Shown piece by piece: positions 7,943 to 15,514 of a DNA stretch of 21,986 nt. A program made the position numbers and the translations under genes. The first letter of the stretch is position 1. The number at the start of each line of letters is the position of its first letter. The DNA comes from an uncultured Verrucomicrobiota bacterium (GTDB lineage: Bacteria > Verrucomicrobiota > Verrucomicrobiia > Opitutales > Opitutaceae). The notes below the pieces were generated by a model, which was not told where the DNA came from, made no database searches, and saw only the letters and a program-made list of their open reading frames with translations. The stretch is taken from NCBI GenBank assembly GCA_903919625.1, contig CAIXIZ010000093.1, positions 1 to 21,986 on the forward strand, given 5' to 3'.

Positions 7943-10461
7943 CTAGGTCGGCGGGGTGGCGAGGTGGTTGGCGAGCAGGCGGAGGAGAGCCCGGCTCAGC
8001 TCCTGGCGGCGCGGCGGTTTGCCGAGCACACAGTCCACTCCGGGCGGCAGGCCGTTGTTTTCCTGGATGATGCTGCCCCAGCCCGTGAGCAGCATGACCA
8101 AGGTGGTGGGCGATTCGCGTTTGACGGCCAGAGCCACCTGGCGACCGTCCATTTCCGGCATGCCCAAATCGGTGATGACCACGTCAAACGGCCGGCCCGC
8201 GGCGTTTGCCTGCCGCAGCAGGGCCAGCCCTTCCCCCCCCCCGTTGCGGCCACCGAGGTCTTGTGGTCATCCAGCCGCAGCAGATCCTGCATGATCTGGC
8301 GCAGGGACGCTTCATCGTCGATGCACAGGATGTGCAGCGGGGGCAGGCGGTCGTGGTCGGTGGAGGGCCGGTCTTCGGTGGCAGCCGCGATATGGCTGGG
8401 AAAGATCACGCGCATGGTGGTGCCGGCCCCGGGGGTGCTGTCCACCTTGATCCGGGCCTGGTGCCGTTCAATTCCGCCATAGACCATCGCCAGCCCGAGC
8501 CCGGTGCCGAGCTGCCCCTTGGTGGAGAAGAACGGCTCGAAGCAGCGCTTCCTGGTTTCCTCATCCATGCCGACCCCGGTGTCGCCGATCTCGACAATAA
8601 TTCCGGCGGTGGCCAGACGGGTGCGCAGGGTGAGCGTGCCGCCTTTGGGCATGGCATCGACGGCATTCAGGACGAGATTGATGAAGCATTCCCGCAGCTC
8701 GGTCTCGTTGCCCGCCACGGGCGGCAATTTCTCGGCCAGATCCAGCTGCAGCCGGATTTCGGCGCCGCGGCCCTGGGCCATGTCGCGCCAGCGGGGCCGG
8801 GTGAGCTCGGAGACCTGAACGAGCAGCGGGCCGAGCTGCACGGAGGTGTGTTTTTCGTGGGACGCGCGGGGCCGGGAAAACTCGCGCAGGCGCACCACGA
8901 TCTTGCCGATGTCCTCCCCGGCGGTGAGGATGCTGCTGAGGTGCCGCCGGCCGGCGTCGGAGATGCCCGTTTCCCGCGCCTGCAGAATCTCGGTGTAGGC
9001 GACAATGGGCGACAGGGTGTTGTTGATGTCATGGGCGATCCCGCTGGCCATCTGGCCCAGGGCGCGCAGCCGTTCCTGTTGCATCATGGTCTGCTGGCTC
9101 TGGCGCAGTTCCGTATAGGCGCGCTGCAGCTCGGTATAGAGGCGGGCCTGCGCGCCAGCCAGCGCCACCTGCTCGCCCAGCACCCGCAGAAACTCGCTTT
9201 CGCCGCTCGCAAATGCGTCCGGATTCCCCCGTGCGACCACCAGGACGCCAAACAGCCGGTGCTCCAGCATGAGCGGCACCGCCACCATGGAGCCCAGCCC
9301 GGCGGCGGCGAGCCGTTGCGCGAGGGCAGGCGCGGCACCGGCGGTGCGGGGAACATACACCTGCTGGCCGGCCCGGCAGCTTTCGAGCCCGGTGAGTGCG
9401 ACGGCCAGCGGACCCTGGGGGGCCAGCGTCTGGCCTCCGGGCGGGGTGACCTTGCCCAGCTGGCGCTCGGCGGCCACCTGCAGGGTGCCGGCGACGGAAT
9501 CGTGCAGCGACAACGAGGCAAAATCGGCGGGGAGGTGCGCCTCGATCTCCGCGAGCACGATCTGCACGATGCTTTCAAGGTCCTGTCGGTTGGAAATGGC
9601 CGTCGTGATCTGATTGAGCAGGCTGATGCGGGCGAACTGCTGTTGCAGCGCCTTTTCGGCGGCCACGCGCTCCCCGATCTGCTCCCGCAGCTGGTGCGTG
9701 CGCTCATTGACGCGTTCCTCCAGGTCGTCATGCGCTCCGCGCAGGGCACCGTCGCGGCGCTGGATCTGCTCCAGCATGTCGTTAAAGCCCTCAATCGCGA
9801 CCCCGATCTCGTCGTGCCCGCGCGGTGTCGCGCGCAGGGAATAGTTTTTTTGCGTGGAGACGCGCCGGGCCAGGTTGACCAGCTCGGAAAGCGGGGCCGT
9901 GATGATGCGCTGGAACGCGGCCGAGAGGATGGAGGCGGCGATCATCGAGAGCAGCAGCAGGCCGGCCGCGATGGTGAAATAGCGCCTGATTCTTTCGTCG
10001 AGCGCCTTGAGATCGGAGACCAGATAAAGCATCCCCACTGTCCTGTCGTTGGGTCCATGGACGGGCTGGGCCAGCTCCAGACGGTCGGGGTAGAATTTGG
10101 GTTCAAACTCGGCCGAGGGCGCGATGCCCGGCAGGTCGGGCTCCGCTCCGGGGCGAACGTACCGGGCAAAGGCGCGCCCGGCCGAATTGTACAGCACCGC
10201 CGCGATGATGTGCGGCTGGCCATCGAGCGAATCGAGCACTTCCCTGGCGGCGACCGCATCGTCGGCGCCGATCGCGGGCGCGGCGTTTTGGCCGACGAAT
10301 TTGGCGATGGTCCGGGTGCTTTCCAAAGTGACACTGCGAAACGACACCATCTCCTGGAGCACAAAACCGGCGCACGCGAGCATCACCGCCAGTCCGCTGG
10401 TCAGGGTGATGATCAACGTGAGCTTGCGCTTGATCGAGAGATTGCGAAACGGGTCGCGCAT
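7943..10461 (-). CDS. Membrane hybrid histidine kinase (CHASE8-HAMP-GAF-HK-REC), frameshifted in REC
   Basis: This is a sensor kinase of about 839 aa after repair. TM1 (about 13-38) and TM2 (about 162-184) bracket a CHASE8-like periplasmic sensor; HAMP follows at about 185-238, then a coiled coil (to about 275), a GAF domain (about 285-435) and HisKA with GIAHDINNTLSP (His477). The HATPase has N-box NLVLNAVDAM (595-604), DTGVGMD (627-633) and GTGLGLAMVYGG. The receiver begins HILCIDDEASL (710-720) and then leaves frame at residue about 741. The remainder lies in another frame from 8182 down: VVITDLGMPEMDG with the phospho-acceptor Asp, LLTGWG and the conserved Lys in VLGKPPR. The break coincides with a run of ten G (minus strand) at 8233-8242. 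Eleven or eight G would restore the frame. The intact frame alone would give an 821-aa protein with a scrambled C-terminus. It is the last gene of the minus-strand block. Confidence 0.9.
8233..8242. repeat. Homopolymer C10/G10 run inside the kinase receiver domain
   Basis: Ten consecutive C on the plus strand (G on the coding strand) lie inside the receiver domain coding sequence and mark the exact point of the frame change. With one more G the coding strand would read A-A-T-G-G-G-E-G-L-A-L-L and continue into the receiver's VVITDLGMPEMDG. It is the longest homopolymer I noticed in the window. Confidence 0.95.
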
Positions 10462-10694
10462 GATCGTTAGCGGCCCGCCGGCCTGGGCGTGATGCCGGAC
10501 GGCCTCATCCAGCGGGCCGGAACCGTCCGGGAAATCCCAGTTATTTTAAAAAGTGACACCACAGGCATCGCCGGAATGCGGAAAAGGGCTGGGAATGATG
10601 CCATGGAGAGGGTCGCGACCGGCGGATTATCCGTGACGATGGCTTCAAGTAAAGTTCGATTATCCGGAACTCCGGCTGATGGGGCGGGCATCCG

Positions 10695-11408
10695 TTACCG
10701 CGCCTCATTCCATTCCGCCGAGGCGTATTGTTCGATGAGTGGTGCCATGGCATCGTCACCCGCCTCATCGGGCCAGGGCGCCGCGCCGGCGTCCGCGCCC
10801 AGCATGGCGGCCAGGCGGGCGGCAAAATCGGCGCCATATTTTTCCCAGTCCACGGCGACTCCGAGGGCGTCCTTCCACACCGAGCCCTGGAACAACATGC
10901 CCTGTTTTGCGCGCTTCTGCGCCGCGCCGGCGATCTTTTCCCCCGTCTTGGCTGAGCAGACGTCAAAGGTTTCCGCGCGCTGAAAGCACACCCCGGCGGG
11001 CAGGCCGCTGACGCGCGTTGTGGCGGCGGCCGGTTGCAGCACCGCGGGGACGCCCTGCGCGACAAGCGCGGCGGCCAGCGCCTCATGGACCAGGCGGTAG
11101 CTCTGCGTCGCGCGCATCTCCTCCAGGGCATGGCCGCGCGGCAGAATGAGCCCGTAGGTCCAGTCGTTGCGGTGGTCCACCAGGCCGCCACCGGTGGCGC
11201 GGCGGCAAAGCTCGACGGTTTCGCCGGATGGAAGCTGGGGGCGCACGACGGCGATGGGCTGGCTGTAGCCGAAGGTGAACGCCGGGATGCGCCAGCCGTA
11301 ATGCCGGAACCGGGCGCGGCCGGCGCCGGCGGTTTTCAGCAGGAGAAAATCGGCCGCCATGTTTTCGGCGGCCCCGGCGACGCGGTAAGGGAGCAGATCG
11401 AGCTTCAT
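10695..11408 (-). CDS. Lipoate/octanoate-protein transferase family (LipM/LplA-like)
   Basis: This is a 237-aa member of the biotin/lipoate A/B protein ligase family, which attaches lipoate or octanoate to lipoyl domains of dehydrogenase complexes or the glycine cleavage H protein. The family signature RRATGGGLVDH is at 69-79. KIAGAAQKR (158-166) carries the conserved Lys158. GVCFQRAETFDV places a Cys at 141, in the position where LipM-type octanoyltransferases have their catalytic Cys, so LipM-like octanoyl transfer is the better guess over ATP-dependent lipoate ligation. The C-terminal segment (170-237) lacks recognisable features of the separate LplA accessory domain. ATG 11408 is followed by MKLDLLPYRVAGAAENMAAD, a normal family start. 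A 233-bp gap separates it from the downstream kinase; I saw no regulatory site there apart from a GTGACAC at 10553. Confidence 0.82.
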   Translation of the reverse strand: MKLDLLPYRVAGAAENMAADFLLLKTAGAGRARFRHYGWRIPAFTFGYSQPIAVVRPQLPSGETVELCRRATGGGLVDHRNDWTYGLILPRGHALEEMRATQSYRLVHEALAAALVAQGVPAVLQPAAATTRVSGLPAGVCFQRAETFDVCSAKTGEKIAGAAQKRAKQGMLFQGSVWKDALGVAVDWEKYGADFAARLAAMLGADAGAAPWPDEAGDDAMAPLIEQYASAEWNEAR

Positions 11409-11423
11409 GGCGGATTTAATTCA

Positions 11424-11550
11424 ATCCCATTGGGTCTGATTCCCCGAAGCTGGCTTCGGCTTGGTTGGGGTAGGGGGCGTCGCTGGACGACGCCCGGATC
11501 GGAGGGCGGTGACCAGCACCGCCCCTGTCATTGGCTGCAATGCCTCGGGG
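11424..11550. repeat. 127-bp dispersed intergenic element, copy 1
   Basis: This element lies between the SDR and LipM-like genes and is repeated in inverse orientation at 21208-21334. Read on the plus strand it holds CCGAAG-CTGG-CTTCGG (11444-11459); GTAG then an 8-bp hairpin GGGCGTCG-CTGGA-CGACGCCC (11475-11495); GGAG then the hairpin ending ACCAG-CACCGCCC (stem 11504-11511/11517-11524); and TCGGGG-CTTT-CCCCGA (11545-11560, running past the repeat edge). Two of the hairpins are preceded by GTAG or GGAG, the tetranucleotide reported for REP elements mobilised by RAYT transposases. GGGTCTGATTCCCC sits at the left end. Function is unknown; it is likely a non-autonomous mobile or REP-derived element. 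Confidence 0.82.
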
Positions 11551-11567
11551 CTTTCCCCGAATTTGCG

Positions 11568-12497
11568 TCAGTTTTGCGCGTGATACCATTCGCGGAAGGG
11601 TGGCGGGACGATGAACTGGTCCAGCTGCGCTTCGAACGTTTCGGGCTGGGTCTTGAGCAGCCCGGCCAGCGGCTGCAGGTCGAGCGTGAGATTGGCCGGA
11701 CGCGTGGCGGATACGGCAGGGGTGTCGGCACGGGTGATGGCCAGGATCGGGGCCGAGGTCTCGGCCAGCTTGAAATGGGCGCGGATGCGCCGGGCCAGCT
11801 CGTGGCGGGACAACGGTTCGTGGCCGGCCCAATGGACGACCCCGTGCAGATCGGTGCGTTCGCACAGCTCGACGAGCACTTCGGCGAGGCTGCCGGCGGT
11901 GCAGGGCTGCCGGATTTCGTCCGTATACACCCGTGGGGTCTGGCCGGCGGCCCATTCGGCGAACAGGCGTTCGTGCAGGCTGCGGCGGCCGGCGGGGCTG
12001 TTGCCGGAGAGCAGCGGGGCGCGGACCGTGACGGCAAACGTGCGGGCGGCGGCCTGGACGGCGCGTTCACTGAGCAACTTTTGCCGGCCATAAAGGTTGA
12101 TGGGATTGGGGCGGCTGTCGGTCGCGTAAGGTGCGGCAGTACCGTCGAACACCTGCTCGGTCGAGATGTGGACCAGGCGCGCGCTCAGATGGTTGGCGAG
12201 CTGCGCCAGCAAGGTGGGCAGGGCGACGTTCAGGGCGTCGGAGCGGGCAGGGTCGGCCTCGCATTGGGCCGGCTCGGCGACGGCGGCGCAGTTGACGACG
12301 GTGTCGGGAAAATGTTCGAGCAAGGCCGAGGTCACCGCGGCACGGTTGGTGAGATCGAGGACAATTTTTTGGGCGAGCCCGGGGACACTGGCCGCGGAGG
12401 CACCGAAGACCCCGATGACGTGGTGCCCGCGCCGGTGCGCCGCCTCGGCAAAGGCCACGCCGACAAAACCAGAGGCGCCGGTGAGGAATATTTTCAT
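11568..12497 (-). CDS. RmlD-like NAD(P)-dependent sugar-nucleotide reductase/SDR
   Basis: This is a 309-aa extended SDR of the dTDP-4-dehydrorhamnose reductase (RmlD) fold group. The N-terminal loop is FLTGASGFVG (4-13), followed by the NCAAVAEPAQCEADP region, STEQVFDG (112-119) with Ser/Thr, and YGRQK (Tyr136, Lys140). The substrate-binding C-terminal half includes RAPLLSGNS and RQPCTAGSLAEVL, which fits RmlD and MAT2B-like proteins. No other dTDP-rhamnose genes (rmlA, B, C) are present, so true RmlD function is not supported by context. Genes of this subtype are also found as stand-alone reductases of unknown substrate. ATG 12497 is a clear start. REP-like sequence lies upstream and the 127-bp element lies at its 3' end. 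Confidence 0.8.
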   Translation of the reverse strand: MKIFLTGASGFVGVAFAEAAHRRGHHVIGVFGASAASVPGLAQKIVLDLTNRAAVTSALLEHFPDTVVNCAAVAEPAQCEADPARSDALNVALPTLLAQLANHLSARLVHISTEQVFDGTAAPYATDSRPNPINLYGRQKLLSERAVQAAARTFAVTVRAPLLSGNSPAGRRSLHERLFAEWAAGQTPRVYTDEIRQPCTAGSLAEVLVELCERTDLHGVVHWAGHEPLSRHELARRIRAHFKLAETSAPILAITRADTPAVSATRPANLTLDLQPLAGLLKTQPETFEAQLDQFIVPPPFREWYHAQN

Positions 12498-12560
12498 ACG
12501 CCGCCCAGCACACGCGCGCCCGGAAGGGTGTCAACGGTCGGCTGGCTGAATGACGGCTGG

Positions 12561-12584
12561 CCCGCTTCTCCCGCAGCGGCCTAC
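12561..12584 (-). repeat. Decayed REP-like hairpin
   Basis: On the minus strand: GTAG, then GCCGCTGC-GGGA-GAAGCGGG, with six of eight pairs intact. The CCCGCTTCTCCCG core on the plus strand is shared with the REPIN at 18088. It sits in the 131-bp gap between the MGMT-family and SDR genes, next to another REP-like hairpin. Confidence 0.6.
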
Positions 12585-12607
12585 GGGAGAAATGCCGCCC
12601 GGCCCCG

Positions 12608-12632
12608 GGACGCAGCCGGACTGCGCCCCTAC
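12608..12632 (-). repeat. REP-like GTAG hairpin overlapping a stop codon
   Basis: On the minus strand: GTAG followed by GGGCGCAG-TCCGG-CTGCGTCC, eight pairs including one G-T wobble. The TAG within GTAG is the stop codon of the MGMT-family gene. It has the same orientation as the decayed REP 24 bases further on, so these two are tandem rather than inverted. Confidence 0.65.
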
Positions 12633-13155
12633 AGCTTCGCTACGAACTTTTCAAAATCACGCACGAAAAACCGTTTTCCCTTCTGGAAGACTTCATGCCC
12701 CTCGGCCTCCAGCCGTGCGGTGAGCGTGGGGATGCCGCCGGGGTATTTCGGGTTCAGCTCGCCCTTGGTTTTGAGCGTGCGCCAGTAGGGGTGAACCCGG
12801 TTTCGCCCGATGCTGCCGCTTCGGCGGCGGCGTGCGCGGCGATCCACGAAAAAATGCCCGTGGTGATCGGGCAGCCGGCCGCGGCACCGTGCCGGCGCGC
12901 GACCGCTGCGCGCAGCTCGTTGATCGTGACGACCCGGCCGCGTGGCACGCGGCGCATGAGCGCATCCACCTCGCGCGGCGCGGGAATGGCGAGGGTGCGC
13001 CCGCCCCAGCGGGCGGCGGCGGTGGCGTCGAGCATGACGACCTTCGGCAGGTCCTTGTCGTCGGCGAGCTTTTCGCGCCAGGATTTTTTTCCGCGCAGCG
13101 GCTTGGCGGGAGCGGGGGAGGATTTTTTGCGGGCCATGGCTGGTGCCTCGTGCAT
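12629..13155 (-). pseudogene. MGMT-family (O6-alkylguanine transferase-like) DNA-binding protein, frameshifted
   Basis: This is an MGMT-family protein related to the DNA-binding domain of O6-methylguanine-DNA methyltransferase. The first frame gives KSWREKLADDKDLPKVVMLD, IPAPREVDALMRRVPRGRVVTINELRAAVARRHGAAAGCPITTGIFSWIAAHAA. After GET it goes out of frame. The other frame resumes with RVHPYWRTLKTKGELNPKYPGG and runs to FEKFVAKL. One base is missing near 12797-12801 (ACCGGG where ACCCGGG would join G-E-T to R-V-H-P-Y-W). Repaired length is about 175 aa from ATG 13155, or 169 aa from ATG 13137; both have weak Shine-Dalgarno sites. The canonical PCHR active site of MGMT is replaced by GCPITT, so methyl-transfer activity is doubtful. 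The single-base break may be an assembly error. The stop codon lies inside a REP-like element. Confidence 0.82.
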
Positions 13156-13170
13156 TTTCCTTAAAAAATG

Positions 13171-13680
13171 TCAGCCAGGATTGACCATGGTGGTTGGCGG
13201 AACCGGCGGAATTTGCCCGCGCACTTCCCAGCGCGGGAAGCCGGAGGCCGCGTGTTTCCCCTCGGCGGGGGCGAGGGTGATGATGCCGGCTTTTTCCAGC
13301 GCAAACCCGATCGGCGCGGGATGGCCGGTGGTGAGCAGCGTGGCGAGCGCACCCAGATGCGGTTCGTGACCGACGATGGCCAGATCCGCGGTGGGCGGAA
13401 GCTCGGCGAGCAGGCGGGCGATTTTGGCCGGGTCATCCTCAGATTGGAGATAGGATTTGCCCACGAGCATCACCGGGCAGCCGAGGTGCTGGGCGAGCAG
13501 GGCGGCGGTCTCGCGGGCTCGCCGGATCGGGCTGTGCCAGATGGTTGCGGGGGCGGTACCGTCGGCCCGCAGCCGCGCTGCGAGCCGGATCACGTCATCG
13601 CGGCCTTGCTGGCTGAGCGGACGCGCCGGGTCAGCTTCGGAGGAGACGGCGTCGCCGTGGCGGATGAGGGAGAGCAGCAT
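13171..13680 (-). CDS. sixA: SixA-type phosphohistidine phosphatase (histidine phosphatase superfamily)
   Basis: This is a 169-aa histidine phosphatase of the compact SixA type, which removes phosphate from phosphohistidine on histidine-phosphotransfer domains. The catalytic RHG motif is at 7-9 with nucleophile His8. SPIRRARETAALLAQ (50-64) supplies the phosphate-pocket arginines, and IVGHEPHLGALATLL (102-116) holds the second catalytic His105. The domain begins exactly at ATG 13680 (MLLSLIRHGDA), so this start is preferred. A GTG at 13719 in frame overlaps the stop of the upstream kinase as GTGA and would add 13 residues by translational coupling. It lies immediately downstream of a histidine kinase gene, which makes a role in resetting phosphorelay signalling plausible but unproven. 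A short gap follows before the MGMT-family gene. Confidence 0.87.
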   Translation of the reverse strand: MLLSLIRHGDAVSSEADPARPLSQQGRDDVIRLAARLRADGTAPATIWHSPIRRARETAALLAQHLGCPVMLVGKSYLQSEDDPAKIARLLAELPPTADLAIVGHEPHLGALATLLTTGHPAPIGFALEKAGIITLAPAEGKHAASGFPRWEVRGQIPPVPPTTMVNPG

Positions 13681-13715
13681 GGGGTGGGAGTCCGAGACGC
13701 GCGCGGGCGGGAGGT

Positions 13716-15326
13716 TCACTCAGGCGGATGAAAATGCGGCGGGACGGCGGGGACGCCCTGGCCGTCAAGCAGGGAGCGGACGGCCCGGAGCAGATCACTC
13801 AGGGCAAAAGGTTTGGTCAGGCCGCCCACAGCGGTGGGAACCAGCCAGTCGAGCAGCGGTGGTTCGTGGTTGCCGGCGGCGAGAATCCGGAGCCGGGAAT
13901 TGGCCGCATGCAGCGCATGGGCCAGTTTCTCACTGTCATCGCCGGGCGACTGGAGCGGGGCGATCAGCAGCTCGATGGGTTTGCCGGCGCGACGGGCCAG
14001 CCGAAGCGCTTCGGCCGGCAGCGCGGCATCGAGCACCTGATAGCCATCGGCGGTGAGGATGCCGGCGACCATTTTGCGGACGACCTGGTCCTCCTCGACC
14101 AGGAGCACGGTCTCATGGCCGCGCGTGGCCGGGAGCTCGGCCGGGAGCGGGTCACCGCGCGGCGCCGGATCCATCACCGCCGGAAGGTAGATCTCAAAGG
14201 TCGTGCCGGCGGCCGGTGCGCTTTCGACAAAGATATGCCCGCCGCTTTGCTGCACGACGCCATAGACGAGGGCGAGGCCCAGGCCGGTGCCCTTGCCCTG
14301 TTCCTTGGTGGTGAAAAACGGTTCGAAAAGATGGGCCTGCGCGCTCTCGTCCATGCCGGCGCCATTGTCACTGACGGCCAGCACGACATAGCGGCCGGGC
14401 GGAAGGTCGGTGAGGCGGCGGTTGCGGCCGACCGCGATCTCGCGGTAGCTGGTCCGGATCGCGGCTTCGCCCCCGGGGGCGAGCGCATCCCGGGCATTCA
14501 GGATGAGATTGAGCAGCACCTGCTGGATCTGCGTGGGATCCACCTTCGCGCGGTCGGGCTCGGCGCGCAAATCGAGGGCGAGGGTTTTGCCGGGGCGGAG
14601 GAGCTTGGCGAGGATGGGGGCGTTGTCGCGGACCAGCTGGTTGAGGCTGACGACCTGCGGGTGTAGGGCCTGGCGGCGGCTGAACGCGAGGAGCTGGCGC
14701 ACCAGACCGGCGGCGGTGCGACCGGCCCGGTGAATCTCGCCGATCTCCCGGGCGGCCAGCCGGCGCATGGCAGGCTTGCTGCCGAGAATTTCGCAGTAAC
14801 CGTTGATGACGGAGAGGAGATTGTTGAAATCATGCGCCACTCCCCCGGCGACACGGCCCACGGCCTCGATGCGCTGGGCATGGACCACCTCCTCCTGCAC
14901 CCGGCGTTTCGCGGTCATGTCCCGGTAGGTGATGGCGACGTGCGTGATCTGCCCGCCGGTCCCGGCCACCGCGCTGAAGGTCCAGGTGGCATAAAGTTGC
15001 ACGCCGTCCTGCCGGGTGAGATAGCCCTCGCCGGAAAGCGCCAGGCCGGGTGCGGGCTGGCGCAGCCAGCGCCGCAACGCCTCGAAATGGCCTGAGTCGG
15101 CATGCAGCTCCCCGTGGGGCCGCCCGCGTAGTGCGGCGAGAGCCCGGCCGGTCATCGCACAAAAAGCATCGTTGGCAAAAACAACGGTCAGCCCCTTGGG
15201 CGTCCAGCGCGCTTTGGCCAGCAACACGCCATCGCCCAAGGCACCCAAGGCGGCGGCGAGCAACCCCGGCGGCGGCGGGGCGGCGGCCCGGCCGGGCCGG
15301 GCCAGATTTTTTATGGATTTCTTCAA
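13716..15326 (-). CDS. Soluble PAS histidine kinase with degenerate receiver domain
   Basis: This is a 536-aa cytoplasmic sensor kinase with no membrane segment. A PAS domain spans about 26-140 (FANDAFCAMTGRALAALRGRP near the start), followed by a linker, then HisKA with VAGGVAHDFNNLLSVINGY (phospho-acceptor His165). The HATPase shows NLILNARDAL (273-282), DNGAGMD (320-326) and GKGTGLGLALVYG. A receiver-like domain at 404-520 starts ETVLLVEEDQVVRK and ends LTKPFALSDLLRAV. Its acidic pocket and Lys505 remain, but the usual TD-x-x-MPG block reads LLIAPLQSPG, so the phospho-acceptor Asp is replaced by Pro457, and the Thr/Ser-Gly site reads LAAGNH. It is therefore probably a pseudo-receiver. TTG 15326 is the only sensible start seen. 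Its stop overlaps a possible GTG start of sixA, suggesting an operon. Confidence 0.88.
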   Translation of the reverse strand: MKKSIKNLARPGRAAAPPPPGLLAAALGALGDGVLLAKARWTPKGLTVVFANDAFCAMTGRALAALRGRPHGELHADSGHFEALRRWLRQPAPGLALSGEGYLTRQDGVQLYATWTFSAVAGTGGQITHVAITYRDMTAKRRVQEEVVHAQRIEAVGRVAGGVAHDFNNLLSVINGYCEILGSKPAMRRLAAREIGEIHRAGRTAAGLVRQLLAFSRRQALHPQVVSLNQLVRDNAPILAKLLRPGKTLALDLRAEPDRAKVDPTQIQQVLLNLILNARDALAPGGEAAIRTSYREIAVGRNRRLTDLPPGRYVVLAVSDNGAGMDESAQAHLFEPFFTTKEQGKGTGLGLALVYGVVQQSGGHIFVESAPAAGTTFEIYLPAVMDPAPRGDPLPAELPATRGHETVLLVEEDQVVRKMVAGILTADGYQVLDAALPAEALRLARRAGKPIELLIAPLQSPGDDSEKLAHALHAANSRLRILAAGNHEPPLLDWLVPTAVGGLTKPFALSDLLRAVRSLLDGQGVPAVPPHFHPPE

Positions 15327-15514
15327 GTGGGTGAAGCGGGCGGGAGACAGCGGGGGGAGGAGACAGGGAAAAGCGGCCCCGGGGCGAACAGAAATTTTTC
15401 CAAATTGTCACAAACGGCCAGCGCCACCGGGGAACCGGGAAGGGAGGTCTGAACGGTTTGACACCCATGGGGGCCCCTTTGCTGCGCCCTTCCCGCCGGG
15501 CGGCGACCGGCAGA

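Noticed and set aside
8206..10470. A 754-residue open frame antisense to the hybrid kinase
   Set aside because: It has no recognisable domain and its composition (Gly/Gln/His/Asp-rich) is that of the complementary frame of a GC-rich gene. The minus-strand frame has clear kinase motifs.
10326..10560. GTGACAC strings at 10333 and 10553 as extra copies of the 20-bp inverted repeat half-site
   Set aside because: One lies inside the kinase coding region and neither has a palindromic partner; a 7-base match is not enough.
11034..12788. A 584-residue open frame antisense to the LipM-like, SDR and MGMT-family genes
   Set aside because: It spans three real genes and two repeat regions on the opposite strand and shows no domain.
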